Below, piece by piece: positions 15,789 through 24,484 of a stretch of DNA of 48,266 bases. The notes beneath the pieces are model-generated. The model did not search any database, had not been told where the DNA came from, and was given only the letters and a program-made list of their open reading frames with translations. The stretch is taken from NCBI RefSeq assembly GCF_001905595.1, contig NZ_LIXI01000019.1, forward strand, positions 1-48,266, in the 5' to 3' direction. The number at the start of each line of letters is the position of its first letter. The stretch's first letter is position 1. This stretch comes from Streptomyces sp. CB00316 (GTDB lineage Bacteria; Actinomycetota; Actinomycetes; Streptomycetales; Streptomycetaceae). The position numbers and the translations under genes were made by a program.

Positions 15789-16328
15789 TCAGCGGTGGCG
15801 GTTCCCCGCACCCGTCTGGCCGCGGTCGGCCCGGCGCACCTCACCCGCTGCCAGCACCATGCACGAGGCGCCGACGAGCAGCACGCCAGGGATCGCGAGG
15901 AATGTCCGGCGGCTGCCCGGCAACAGGGCCTGGTACTCGGACTTCGAGACCTCGACCACGCGGTGCACCTGCGAGTCGTAGGCGAGGTAGCGGCCGTCCC
16001 TCACCTCGGTGTCCCGCACTCCTCCCGGCCCGTCGAACACCAGAATGGCTACGCCCGCCACGGCCAGGGCGGCGAGTCCAGCCTGCGCCCTGCCGGTAAG
16101 GCACCGGAAGGCCTGCCACAGCACATGCTTGTCCGCCGCCCCCGCCAGGGCCAGGCGTACGAGCGCCGACACCATGGCCAGGAGGGCCAGCGCGACCCCC
16201 GCCACCATCGGCCACTGCGGCTCGAACAGCTGCAAGGTTCCCGGCACCCAGCTCAGTGCGGCCATCGCCATGAGCGCGGCGCCCAACCCGGCCGCGACGC
16301 CCCCATGCAGCTTGTATGTCCACCCCAT
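15789..16328 (-). CDS. membrane protein of unknown function
   Basis: A 179-aa protein with about four membrane helices: LHGGVAAGLGAALMAMAAL, MVAGVALALLAMVSALVRLA, AGLAALAVAGVAILVF and FLAIPGVLLVGASCMVLAAG. An extracytoplasmic segment lies between helices 3 and 4 (DGPGGVRDTEVRDGRYLAYD). It starts at ATG 16328, divergent from the YdcF-like gene with an 86-bp shared promoter region. No recognised motif. Confidence 0.7.
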   Translation of the reverse strand: MGWTYKLHGGVAAGLGAALMAMAALSWVPGTLQLFEPQWPMVAGVALALLAMVSALVRLALAGAADKHVLWQAFRCLTGRAQAGLAALAVAGVAILVFDGPGGVRDTEVRDGRYLAYDSQVHRVVEVSKSEYQALLPGSRRTFLAIPGVLLVGASCMVLAAGEVRRADRGQTGAGNRHR

Positions 16329-16420
16329 GCGCCGCAGCCTGACACAGCCGCCGTGTCCGGCCCCTGCCGGGGGCTCACCTCGCCGTCGACCGCCCGCACC
16401 CCGCCCTCTACCCTGTGCCC

Positions 16421-17428
16421 ATGCTCGTCTACGCCCCTGCGGCGCTCCTCTTCCTCGTCTTCTGCGTGAGCGTGCTGCACGACCGCAGGAAGTTCAGCAA
16501 CGCCGTCGTTCTGGGGCTCGCCGTGCTCTGCGCCCTGGCCGCCTGGCTGTACGAGCTCATCCGGTCCGAGTCCACCTCGGGCACGGTCGCCGCCTGGTCG
16601 TTGCTCGTGGTGGGGGCGGTGGCCGTCCTTCTGCTGACGTACTTCCTGTTCGTCAACGGCGTACGGATGCTGCGCAAGGAGGGCAGGAGTCCGTCCAACC
16701 TGCTCTCGCTGGCCGCCGCCCTCGCCATCGTCGGGGTCGTCGCGCTGCTGGCCGCCGCCGTGAGCGTGCGGAATCCGGTGCTGACCGGGGTGGCGGCCGC
16801 CGCCGGCGGGCTGGCGCTCTACTTCTCGTTCCTGTTCCTGTGCTTCGTCTGTTACGCGTTCCTCTACGGGCGGCTGCGGGTGCGCCGTAAGGCCGACTTC
16901 GTGGTCGTGCTGGGGTCCGGGCTCATCGGCGGCTCCACCGTGTCGCCGCTGCTGGCGAGCCGGCTGAAGCGGGGGCAGGCCGTGCACGCGCGGCTCGCCA
17001 GGCGCGGGGGCTCGCCCCTGCTCATCACCTCGGGAGGGCAGGGGCCGGACGAGGAGCTGCCGGAGTCCCATGCCATGGCCGACCACCTGGTGGCCGAGGG
17101 ATTTCCGGCCCATCTGATCAGACGCGAGGACCGGTCGACGAACACCGAGGAGAACCTGCGGTTCAGCAAGGCGATCATGGAGGAGGCGAAGCCCGACTAC
17201 CGGTGCGTCGTCGTCACGAACAACTTCCACGCCTTCCGGGCCGCCCTCACCGCCCGCCGGGTGCGGATCCGGGGGCAGGTCGTGGGCTCGCCCACCGCCG
17301 CGTACTTCTGGCCCAACGCCACCCTCCGCGAGTTCGCCGCCGTCCTGGTCGACTACAAGCGGACCAACGTGGTGCTGTGTCTGTTGATCGCCTCGGGTGG
17401 GGTGCTCGTCTGGTGGGCTGTGCGGTAG
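16421..17428 (+). CDS. YdcF family (DUF218) membrane protein
   Basis: A 335-aa protein (337 if GTG 16415 is used). Five N-terminal membrane helices, then the DUF218/YdcF domain: ADFVVVLGSGLIGGSTVSPL, ASRLKRGQAVHARLARRGG, LLITSGGQGPDEELPESHAM, REDRSTNTEENLRFS and VVTNNFHAFRAALTARRV, and a last helix at the C-terminus. Members (SanA/ElyC-like) are linked to envelope polysaccharide or vancomycin tolerance; the reaction is unknown. TACCCT at 16409-16414 is a good -10 only 6 nt before ATG 16421, so translation may be leaderless. Confidence 0.88.
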   Translation: MLVYAPAALLFLVFCVSVLHDRRKFSNAVVLGLAVLCALAAWLYELIRSESTSGTVAAWSLLVVGAVAVLLLTYFLFVNGVRMLRKEGRSPSNLLSLAAALAIVGVVALLAAAVSVRNPVLTGVAAAAGGLALYFSFLFLCFVCYAFLYGRLRVRRKADFVVVLGSGLIGGSTVSPLLASRLKRGQAVHARLARRGGSPLLITSGGQGPDEELPESHAMADHLVAEGFPAHLIRREDRSTNTEENLRFSKAIMEEAKPDYRCVVVTNNFHAFRAALTARRVRIRGQVVGSPTAAYFWPNATLREFAAVLVDYKRTNVVLCLLIASGGVLVWWAVR

Positions 17429-17436
17429 GCGGCAGA

Positions 17437-17480
17437 GGCTTCCAGACGAGTCATTCCGATGTGATCAGTGGTCGTAGGCG
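17437..17480 (+). repeat. left inverted repeat of the mepB element
   Basis: Matches the reverse complement of 18359-18401 except near the middle (a 5-nt stretch against 4 nt) and at one base near the outer end. Shared blocks are GACGAGTCATTCC and GATCAGTGGTCGTAGGCG; the latter includes the reversed transposase stop region. Confidence 0.9.
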
Positions 17481-17700
17481 ATGAGGGAGCGTGTGATCGA
17501 CTGTCCGGTCTTGTGGTTGTGCCAGATCGCTGCGGCCATAGCGAGGATGCGCTGAGCGACGCGGACGGCGACGCCTTCGAAGGTCCGGCCGCCATGCCGT
17601 TCCAGGTCCAGCTGGCCCTTGAGGGTGTCGTTGACCGATTCGATCAGCTGTCGCACCGATTTCAGGAGGCTCTCGCCCATCAGCAGCCCCGGCCGGTCGG
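17465..17700 (-). pseudogene. 3' fragment of an IS982 family transposase
   Basis: Encodes LLKSVRQLIESVNDTLKGQL, DLERHGGRTFEGVAVRVAQR, ILAMAAAIWHNHKTGQSITR and a final SLIAYDH, the C-terminal end of IS982-type transposases from streptomycetes, including the last catalytic-domain Glu in QLIESVND. The catalytic DDE core upstream is missing: the frame becomes unrelated beyond about 17700, where the mepB-like gene begins. About 75 of roughly 280 residues remain. Confidence 0.85.
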
Positions 17701-17733
17701 CGACCGTCCAGGCATTCGTGACAGGGTGAACGA

Positions 17734-18357
17734 ATGGCGACGAACCGCGAGTACTCATCCGATCTCCACCCCACCGGATTCACACCGTGGCCGGGCACCG
17801 CCCCGGCCCACGGTGATCTCCTTGCGGCGAAAGCCCTCATCTACGAACCCTGCGGGTTCACCTGCTCGCAGCCGGTCCCCGAAGCCGAGAGTGCCGCGTA
17901 CGCCGCCCACGCATTCACCCTTGACGGACTCTCCATCCGATTCCGCGCAGCCAGGACGACCCCCACCAAGGTCGGCCAGTTCGTCACCGTATGGAAGAGG
18001 TCCCCGGGCGGGCCCATCCAGCCCTTCGACGCGACGGACCCCGTCGACCTCTTCGTCATCAGCACCCGCGACCAGCACAACCTCGGCCAGTTCGTCATTC
18101 CCATGGACGCGCTCCGCCGGCACGGTGTCGTGTCGGCAAACGGTTCCGGTGGGAAACGAGCCTTCCGCGTCTACCCGCCCTGGGTGACCACCACCAACCG
18201 CCAAGCCAGCATGGCGCAGGCGTGGCAGCTGGACTACTTCCTGCACCTGCCCCAGGACGGGGCGGCCATCGACTCCGCCCGTGCCCAAGAGCTCTACCGC
18301 CCATGGGACAGCGCCGGCACGACCACAAGAAGAGCCAGCCCGTCCCGCGATCACTGA
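17734..18357 (+). CDS. MepB family protein
   Basis: A 207-aa MepB-type protein. The family blocks are complete: DLLAAKALIYEPCGFTCSQP, VPEAESAAYAAHAFTLDGLS, then TTPTKVGQFVTVWKR, FVISTRDQHNLGQFVIP and FRVYPPWVTTTNRQASMAQA. MepB is the third gene of the staphylococcal mepRAB locus; its molecular role is unknown. Start ATG 17734. The natural end is near ELYRPW; the last 16 codons (DSAGTTTRRASPSRDH) run into the right IS remnant and are an insertion artefact. No partner regulator or efflux pump is adjacent. Confidence 0.85.
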   Translation: MATNREYSSDLHPTGFTPWPGTAPAHGDLLAAKALIYEPCGFTCSQPVPEAESAAYAAHAFTLDGLSIRFRAARTTPTKVGQFVTVWKRSPGGPIQPFDATDPVDLFVISTRDQHNLGQFVIPMDALRRHGVVSANGSGGKRAFRVYPPWVTTTNRQASMAQAWQLDYFLHLPQDGAAIDSARAQELYRPWDSAGTTTRRASPSRDH

Positions 18358-18374
18358 CCGCCTACGACCACTGA
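18315..18374 (+). pseudogene. second, shorter IS982 transposase 3' remnant
   Basis: Read on the plus strand, 18321-18374 gives HDHKKSQPVPRSLTAYDH and a stop, aligning with HNHKTGQSITRSLIAYDH of the left fragment. It lies in the opposite orientation at the other end of the element and overlaps the tail of the mepB-like gene in another frame. Confidence 0.85.
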
Positions 18375-18401
18375 TCATTTGGAATGACTCGTCTAGAAGC
18401 C
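18359..18401 (-). repeat. right inverted repeat of the mepB element
   Basis: Partner of 17437-17480. Its outer end contains CTA at 18393-18395, the stop codon (TAG, minus strand) of the TPM-domain gene. Confidence 0.9.
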
Positions 18402-19772
18402 GCCGCCGTCGAATCCGCCGCCGCCGAACCCTCCGCCGTCGCCGAAGCCGCCTCCCCCGCCGAAGCCGGACGAGTCGAAGTCGGAGCCGGAGAAGTCGCC
18501 GCCGCCCCACTCGCCGCCCGCGCCGCCGCCGAAGTCACCGCCGCCGTATTCGGAGGCGTACGCCGGGGTGGCGAGCATGGAGCCGAGCATCGTGCCGACC
18601 AGGAGGCCGGGGAGCAGGCCGCCGCCGAAGTAGCCGCCGGCCCAGGGGCCGTAGGCCGGGCCCGCCTCCCAGTACGGGCGGCGGTTGCCGTCGCCGACGT
18701 CGACCGTACGGCTCATGGGGTCCTCGCCCCGGGTCAGCCGGATCTCGTCGGCGCCGCAGACCGGGACCTCGCGGGACGCGCCGCCTGAGGGGGTCCAGAG
18801 CACGTCGGTGACCGAGGGGCCGTGGCGCGGGTCGAAGAAGCACGGTGGGCGGCGGGCCGGGATCGCCGCCCTCGTGCGGCGGGCCTCCAGGACCGCCAGG
18901 GAGTAGCGGCCGTCCTCCAGGGACTGGGTGACCCCGCGCACGTCGGACGGGTGCTCGGCCTTGGCCATCTTCGTCTTGGCGCTCTCGTAGGAGTCCAGGG
19001 CGCGTTCGTAGTCGCCGCGCATGGTGTCGTCGGCGCCCGGTTCGGCGGGGTGGAAGTCCAGACGTTCCAGGGTCTCGCCGTACGCGGTGATGTCCTCGTC
19101 CACCACGACCCGCAGCTTGTCGAGGGCCGCCCGCTCCTCCTCCGCCTTGCGACGCTTGTTCCGGCGGGAGATCGCGTACGCACCCGCGCCGCCCGCCGCC
19201 ACCAGGGCGCCGAGCGTGATCAGGCCGGAGACCGGGGCGCCGGGGTCGTCGGCCGTGCCTGAGCCGCCGGACCAGGAGGCGGGGGCGGTGCCCCGGGCCT
19301 GTTCGACGGCCCGGTCGACGAAGGCGTTGAGCTGGGAGGCCGGGTCCGTGTCGGTGGCCGGGTTCTTGACCGAGGCCGTCAGGTTGTCGACCGCCCTCAC
19401 CGGCATGACCTGCGGGTCCGCGCCCGCGTCGAAGCCTTCGCCCAGGCGTACGGCGTAGACGCCGGTGATGCCGGTGTCGTTGCGCAACGTCTCGAGGAGG
19501 CCCTCCTCGGGGAAGGCCTCGGTGTCGGGCAGGACGGCGACGAAGACCGGCTTGTCCGCGTTCTCGATGGTGGCTTCCAGGGCCTTCTCGTCAGCGACGG
19601 AGAGCTGGTCGCGGGCGGCCGGGTCCACGTAGACCGGGTCCTCGCGCAGGGCCTGGGCGGCGTCGGTGATGGTCGCCGCGGGGGCGGCCGACGCAGGGGA
19701 GGTCAGGGCGAGTGCAGCCGCTGCGATGATGAGCAGGCCCGCCAACAGCGTGGGGAAGAGCCTTTTCCTCAT
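18393..19772 (-). CDS. TPM-domain secreted/membrane protein with Gly-rich tail
   Basis: A 459-aa protein. Signal peptide at the ATG 19772 start (MRKRLFPTLLAGLLIIAAAA, cleavage near ASAAPA). An extracytoplasmic TPM-like domain follows (VYVDPAARDQLSVADEKALE .. TGVYAVRLGEGF). One membrane helix at about residue 190 (LITLGALVAAGGAGAYAISR) is followed by a charged coiled region (RRNKRRKAEEERAALDKLRV). The last 90 residues are Gly-rich (YFGGGLLPGLLVGTMLGSML, then GGGFDGGGF). It ends exactly where the inverted repeat of the mepB element starts, so the stop codon comes from the element; little seems lost. Function unknown; envelope-associated. Confidence 0.85.
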   Translation of the reverse strand: MRKRLFPTLLAGLLIIAAAALALTSPASAAPAATITDAAQALREDPVYVDPAARDQLSVADEKALEATIENADKPVFVAVLPDTEAFPEEGLLETLRNDTGITGVYAVRLGEGFDAGADPQVMPVRAVDNLTASVKNPATDTDPASQLNAFVDRAVEQARGTAPASWSGGSGTADDPGAPVSGLITLGALVAAGGAGAYAISRRNKRRKAEEERAALDKLRVVVDEDITAYGETLERLDFHPAEPGADDTMRGDYERALDSYESAKTKMAKAEHPSDVRGVTQSLEDGRYSLAVLEARRTRAAIPARRPPCFFDPRHGPSVTDVLWTPSGGASREVPVCGADEIRLTRGEDPMSRTVDVGDGNRRPYWEAGPAYGPWAGGYFGGGLLPGLLVGTMLGSMLATPAYASEYGGGDFGGGAGGEWGGGDFSGSDFDSSGFGGGGGFGDGGGFGGGGFDGGGF

Positions 19773-19830
19773 ACTTAACGCTACTCCAGACGGGCGACGA
19801 ACGCCGTCGCCCGTCCGGAGCACCGGATTG

Positions 19831-22800
19831 CTACGCCGCGCGGTACGCCGTGCGCAGCTTGGCCACCGCGCCGGTCAGATCCCCCTTCAGCAGCAGGTGG
19901 TCCGCCTCCGCGAAGGGCTTGGAGACGCCCTGCCCGAACTTCCCGTTGATCTTCTGCTGGACCAGCAGCCGCGCCTGGTCCACGATCGCCCTGCCCGCCG
20001 GGGTCTTCCCCAGCTTCGCCTTCTCCGCGACCTGGGCGGCCACGGCGAGAGCCGCGAGGGTCAGCTCGCCGCCGGCCGGCGGCTTGGTCAGGGTGGTGAG
20101 GCCCCAGCCGTAGGGGAACTGCGGGTCGTACGCCGTGTCCCCGACATTGATCGGGAGCTGCGCCTGCGACTTCGGCCAGGTCACCGGGAGCTGTCCGGTG
20201 AAAGCGCGCTTGCCGTAGAGGACGTCGGCGACGCCGTCTCCCTCGGAGCCCGGCAGCCAGGAGGCCACCAGCGCGTTGATCTCGCCGAGCTGGTCGCCGA
20301 TGAGCTGCGGGCGGCCCGAGACGATGAGGACCGCGCACTTCATGGCCGCGCAGACCTTGTCGACCGCGGCCTTGTCGGCGGCCGTCAGCTCCAGGTCGTG
20401 GCCGTTGCCGACATCCCCGATGCCTTCGGCGTACGGGGTCTCGCCGACGACCACCACGCCCACGTCGTGACCGTCCGTGGCGGCCGAGGCGTCCTTGGAG
20501 TAGGTGACGGACTCGGGGGTCTTCGCCGCCTTCCTCATGCCCTCCAGGATCGTCGTGCCCGGGGTGATCCTGCCGGAGGAGCCCTGCCAGCTGATCGTCC
20601 AGCCGCCGGCCTGGTTGCCGATGTCGTCGGCGTTGGACCCGGCGACGTACACCTTCTGGTCCGGCTTGAGGGGGAGGACGGCTCCCTCGTTCTTCAGGAG
20701 CACCTGCGACTTCGCGACCGCCTCGCGGGCCACCGCGCGGTGCTCGGCCGAGCCGACCTTCGACAGGTGCGTGGTGTCCGCGTACGGCTTCTCGAAGAGG
20801 CCGAGGCGGAACTTCTGGGTGAGGATGCGGGAGACCGCGTCGTCGATCCGGGCCTGGCTGATCCGGCCCGCCGCGACCTCGTCCTTGAGCGTCTTGGTGA
20901 ACTCCTGGTACGCGGTCGGGACCATGATCATGTCGAGTCCGGCGTTGATGGACGTACGGACATCGCTCGGGTAGTCGCCGGGGATCTGGTCGATGGCCTG
21001 CCAGTCGCTGATGACGAAGCCCTCGAAGCCCATCCGGTCCTTGAGGACGCCGTTGATCATCTCGGCGTTGGCGTGCATCTTCACCGGGCCCTGGTCGTCG
21101 CCCAGGATGTCGAGCGAGGAGTACGAGGGCATGACCGTGCCCACGCCCCGCTTGACCGACTCAGCGAACGGCGACAGGTGGACTGCCTCCAGCTCCTGGC
21201 GGGTCACCTTGGTGATGCCCTGGTCGATCGTGTACGAGCCGGTGGTGGCGGAGCCGTACTCGGTGCCGCCGTCGCCGACGAAGTGCTTCGCGCTGCCGAG
21301 GACCTTGTCGTTGCGGTGCAGGTCCTTGCCGGACGGGGCGCCCTGCATGCCCTGGATGACCGTCTCCATGGCCTCGACCAGAGCCGGGTCCTCGCCGAAC
21401 GCCTCGTAGGAGCGGCCCCAGCGCTCGTCGCGGGTGACGCAGACGCAGGGGGCGAAGTCCCACGGGACGCCGGTGGCGCGGACTTCCTTGGCGGTGATCG
21501 CGCCCGTCTTCTCGGCGCTCTTCGGGTCGCGGCCCGCGCCGATGCCGATGTTGTGCGGCATGATCGTCGCGCCGACGACGTTGTTGTGGCCGTGCACCGC
21601 GTCCACGCCGTAGATCAGCGGGATCTGGAAGCGGGTGGCCTGGGCGCGCAGCTGGTAGGCGTCGACCATCCTGGCCCAGGCGGCGGCCGTGTTGGGGGCG
21701 GGGACCGAGCCGCCGCCGGAGAGCAGCGAGCCGAGGTCGTAGGCGGCGATGTCACCGGGGGTGCGGAGCGCGTTGCGCTCGGCCTGGGTCATCTGGCCGG
21801 CCTTCTCGGCGGGCGACATCCGGGCCAGCAGGTCCGCCACGCGCTGCTTCACCGGCAGCTTGGCGTTCTGGTACGGGAGTCCGTGGGCGTCGATGACGAC
21901 CTGCGGGTTCTCCGCGGGGGCCTTGGCGCCCGTGACGGTCAGCTCCAGGGGGATCGTCTTCGCCCCGGCGGGCTTGGATGCCTTCGCCGTGCGGACGGTG
22001 ACCTCGTGCGTGGTGCCGGAGGCGGTGCCCGCGGGGAAGGTGTGGCTGCCGGTGACCGGGGTGTAGTCCTTGCCCGCCACCGCTGTGCCGCCCTTGGTGG
22101 CGTAGGTGACGGTCACGGGTTCCTCGGTCGGGACGGAGCCGGTCGTGGCGACGGAGAGGGTGATGTCGGCGGCGGCGCCGTTCTTCACCGGGCGGACTGC
22201 CGTGTCGGTGACCACGCTCGCGGTGAGCGCCGGGTCCGCCTTCCCGTACAGCTCCACGGCGTCCAGGGCGAAGGTGCCGGGGGCACCGCCGGGGAGGGTG
22301 AGGGCGTAGCCCCACATCTCGTTCAGGCCGAGGATCTGGTCGATGCCGCCGACGGGTTGGTAGTCGGCCCGGTAGACGAAGTCCGCGAACGGGATCTCGA
22401 CCAGCTGCCAGCCCTCCCAGTCGTCGGTGAAGGAGGTGGTCCACAGCTCGGACGCGCCGCCGTTGGCGCCGCCGTCCTTGATCTCGAAGTGGATGCGCTT
22501 GCCCGAACCGGGCGGCAGCGGTGCGGTGTTCTGGCCGTACCACCAGAAGCGGATGCCCTGGTGCGCGGTCCAGTTCCGCGGCGGGGTGTCCACGGCGAAC
22601 TCGTGGCTGAACCCGCCCCAGGCGCTGATGTCGTAGGAGCCTTCGAGGACCTGCTCGCCCTCGGGGGCGTCCGCGCGCTCGGCGAGCTTCAGCTGCGGGT
22701 GGTCGTCCGCGTCGCCGCCCCAGGTGAAGATGGCGTCGGCGGGCGGGTTGTTGCCGAGCGGCACCTCGCCCTCGAAGCGGTCGATGAGCACGGGGGCCGG

Positions 22801-22929
22801 GTCTTCGGCGGCGGCCTGACTGGGCGCGGCGCCGGCGAGCAGGGTGGCCAGGACCGCGGCGGCGGCCACGGCGGCTGTCGCGGGTCTGCTTCTGCCCTTG
22901 CGGGGGCGGCGGTACGGGGTGGGAGGCAT
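19831..22929 (-). CDS. secreted GH3 beta-glucosidase/glucan exohydrolase with accessory domains
   Basis: A 1032-aa exported enzyme that removes glucose from the non-reducing end of beta-glucans or cello/laminari-oligosaccharides. In order: signal peptide (to about residue 41), CBM11-like jelly roll (LIDRFEGEVPLGNNPPADAI .. WQLVEIPFADF), Calx-beta-like domain (VTVTYATKGGTAVAGKDYTP), GH3 N-domain with nucleophile D642 in GFVISDWQAI, GH3 C-domain (QVLLKNEGAVLPLKPDQKVY) and a C-terminal helical tail. It follows the GH1 gene on the same strand but has its own palindromic operator (22934-22945). ATG 22929 lacks a Shine-Dalgarno sequence. It likely supplies oligosaccharides or glucose to the transporter encoded upstream. 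Confidence 0.94.
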   Translation of the reverse strand: MPPTPYRRPRKGRSRPATAAVAAAAVLATLLAGAAPSQAAAEDPAPVLIDRFEGEVPLGNNPPADAIFTWGGDADDHPQLKLAERADAPEGEQVLEGSYDISAWGGFSHEFAVDTPPRNWTAHQGIRFWWYGQNTAPLPPGSGKRIHFEIKDGGANGGASELWTTSFTDDWEGWQLVEIPFADFVYRADYQPVGGIDQILGLNEMWGYALTLPGGAPGTFALDAVELYGKADPALTASVVTDTAVRPVKNGAAADITLSVATTGSVPTEEPVTVTYATKGGTAVAGKDYTPVTGSHTFPAGTASGTTHEVTVRTAKASKPAGAKTIPLELTVTGAKAPAENPQVVIDAHGLPYQNAKLPVKQRVADLLARMSPAEKAGQMTQAERNALRTPGDIAAYDLGSLLSGGGSVPAPNTAAAWARMVDAYQLRAQATRFQIPLIYGVDAVHGHNNVVGATIMPHNIGIGAGRDPKSAEKTGAITAKEVRATGVPWDFAPCVCVTRDERWGRSYEAFGEDPALVEAMETVIQGMQGAPSGKDLHRNDKVLGSAKHFVGDGGTEYGSATTGSYTIDQGITKVTRQELEAVHLSPFAESVKRGVGTVMPSYSSLDILGDDQGPVKMHANAEMINGVLKDRMGFEGFVISDWQAIDQIPGDYPSDVRTSINAGLDMIMVPTAYQEFTKTLKDEVAAGRISQARIDDAVSRILTQKFRLGLFEKPYADTTHLSKVGSAEHRAVAREAVAKSQVLLKNEGAVLPLKPDQKVYVAGSNADDIGNQAGGWTISWQGSSGRITPGTTILEGMRKAAKTPESVTYSKDASAATDGHDVGVVVVGETPYAEGIGDVGNGHDLELTAADKAAVDKVCAAMKCAVLIVSGRPQLIGDQLGEINALVASWLPGSEGDGVADVLYGKRAFTGQLPVTWPKSQAQLPINVGDTAYDPQFPYGWGLTTLTKPPAGGELTLAALAVAAQVAEKAKLGKTPAGRAIVDQARLLVQQKINGKFGQGVSKPFAEADHLLLKGDLTGAVAKLRTAYRAA

Positions 22930-22933
22930 TTTT

Positions 22934-22945
22934 GAGAGCGCTCTC
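22934..22945 (-). promoter_or_regulatory. LacI-family operator-like palindrome before the GH3 gene
   Basis: GAGAGCGCTCTC, a perfect 12-bp palindrome 4 bp upstream of the start codon. It closely resembles the CebR-type site of streptomycetes (TGGGAGCGCTCCCA). Binding here would block ribosome access as well as transcription. Confidence 0.75.
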
Positions 22946-23034
22946 GTCTTGGGGTCGGATGGGCCTAACGGTGTTATGGATCAGTGGTGTTGACGCATCA
23001 CACGGTGGAGTCCCGGGCGGGCCGGGATGTACCG

Positions 23035-24441
23035 CTAATCGCCCCGGGTGAGCCGGATCGTGTCGCGGTACCACTTGGCGCTGTCCTTGAGCGTGCGGGT
23101 CTGGGTGGCGTAGTCGACGCGGACGATGCCGAACCGCTTGTCGTAACCGTAGGCCCACTCGAAGTTGTCCATCAACGACCAGGCGAAGTAGCCCCGGACG
23201 TCGGCCCCTTGTGCGCGGGCGGCGACGACGGCGTCGATGTGGTCGGCGAGGTAGGCGGTGCGGTCGGCGTCGGGGACCGAGCCGTCGGCGGCCACGGTGT
23301 CTTCGAAGGCCGCGCCATTCTCGGTGATGACGGTCGGGAGCCCGTAGTCCCGCTCCAACCGCACCAGCAGGTCGGTGAGTTCGGTGGGGGTGATCTCCCA
23401 GTCCATGGCCGTACGGGGCAGGTCCCGCTCCACCATCCGGACCACGGGCAGCCCTTCGGCGTCGGCCGTCGATCCGTCCTCGGTGGTGCCGGAGAACTGC
23501 ATACCCCGGTAGAAGTTGACGCCGAGAACGTCGAGGGGCGTGGAGATGGCCGCCAAGTCGCCCTCACATACGGGTAGTTCGACGTCCTGGGCGGCCAGGT
23601 CCGCGACGACGTCCTCGGGGTAGCGGCCGTGGACGATCGGGTCCAGGTAGAGGCGGGTGCCCATGCCGTCGGCGCGGCGGCACGCATCGCGGTCGGCCTC
23701 GCTGGGGGTCTGTGGGGTCGCGGTGCCCAGGTTGAGGGTGATGCCGAGCTCCAGCGGGTTGCTCCCCGCCGCCGCCCGCATCGCCCGCGCGGCCAGACCG
23801 TGGCCCAGGAGCAGGTGATGGACGGCGTGCATCGAGGCGCCGAAGTCCTTGCGGCCGGGGGCGTGGACGCCGTACGCGTAACCGAGCATCGCCGAGCACC
23901 AGGGCTCGTTCAGCGTGGTCCAGTGCTCGACCCGGTCGCCGAGGGCCTCGTACGCGAGGGAGGCGTACTCCGCGAACCGCAGGGCCGTGTCCCGCGCGGG
24001 CCAGCCGCCCGCGTCCTCCAGCTCCTGCGGCAGGTCCCAGTGGTAGAGGGTGACCCAGGGGGTGACGCCCCGCCTCTGGAGCTCGTCGATCAGCCGCTTG
24101 TAGAAGTCGAGTCCCTTCGCGTTCGCCGGGCCCCGGCCGCCCGGCTGGATGCGGGGCCAGGCGAGCGAGAAGCGGTACGTGTCGACGCCGAGGCCCGCGA
24201 TCAGCTCCACGTCCTGCGGCATCCGGTGGTAGTGGTCGCAGGCCACATCCCCGTTCTCGCCGCCCTCGACGGCGCCGGGCACCCGGCAGAAGGTGTCCCA
24301 GATGGAGGGGGTGCGGCCGTCCTCGGTGGCCGCTCCCTCGATCTGGTACGAGGAGGTGGCGACGCCCCAGCGGAAGCCGGCCGGGAGCCCGCGTACCGCG
24401 GTGGGCCGAAGGATTCGCTGCGGGGTGGTGGCGAGGGTCAT
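23035..24441 (-). CDS. GH1 beta-glucosidase
   Basis: A 468-aa intracellular retaining beta-glucosidase, hydrolysing imported cellobiose, laminaribiose or related beta-glucosides. The family signature is PAGFRWGVATSSYQIEGAAT. The acid/base is E179 in TTLNEPW and the nucleophile is E374 in VITENGA. The aglycone-side segment MDNFEWAYGYDKRFGIVRVD is typical. No signal peptide. Start ATG 24441 with GGAG 5 nt upstream. It is the last gene of the transporter operon, 43 bp after the ATPase, so uptake and cleavage are made together. Downstream, 22946-23034 holds no gene. Confidence 0.95.
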   Translation of the reverse strand: MTLATTPQRILRPTAVRGLPAGFRWGVATSSYQIEGAATEDGRTPSIWDTFCRVPGAVEGGENGDVACDHYHRMPQDVELIAGLGVDTYRFSLAWPRIQPGGRGPANAKGLDFYKRLIDELQRRGVTPWVTLYHWDLPQELEDAGGWPARDTALRFAEYASLAYEALGDRVEHWTTLNEPWCSAMLGYAYGVHAPGRKDFGASMHAVHHLLLGHGLAARAMRAAAGSNPLELGITLNLGTATPQTPSEADRDACRRADGMGTRLYLDPIVHGRYPEDVVADLAAQDVELPVCEGDLAAISTPLDVLGVNFYRGMQFSGTTEDGSTADAEGLPVVRMVERDLPRTAMDWEITPTELTDLLVRLERDYGLPTVITENGAAFEDTVAADGSVPDADRTAYLADHIDAVVAARAQGADVRGYFAWSLMDNFEWAYGYDKRFGIVRVDYATQTRTLKDSAKWYRDTIRLTRGD

Positions 24442-24484
24442 CCGGTCTCCGTACGTAGGGAGGGTCCTGGTCGGGTGGTCCTGG

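Larger units (their letters stand above)
17437..18401. mobile_element. mepB-like gene flanked by inverted IS982-type 3' ends
   Basis: A 0.97-kb segment bounded by inverted repeats of about 44 bp. Each end also carries the 3' end of an IS982-type transposase gene reading outward (17465-17700 minus; 18315-18374 plus). Between them is a complete mepB-like gene. No intact transposase remains, so the unit is a relic or needs a transposase in trans. It separates the ydcF-like gene from the TPM-domain gene. Confidence 0.8.

Noticed and set aside
17437..18401. Reading the mepB region as a complete, active IS982 copy.
   Set aside because: No full transposase; only C-terminal remnants of about 75 and 18 codons remain.
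18281..18811. An Arg-rich frame that looks like a basic DNA-binding protein.
   Set aside because: It is antisense to the Gly-rich tail of the TPM gene (GGC codons read as GCC/CGC).
19666..22935. A 1089-codon open frame antisense to the GH3 gene.
   Set aside because: No domain, no start context, low-complexity RGD/GVG sequence; typical antisense shadow in G+C-rich DNA.
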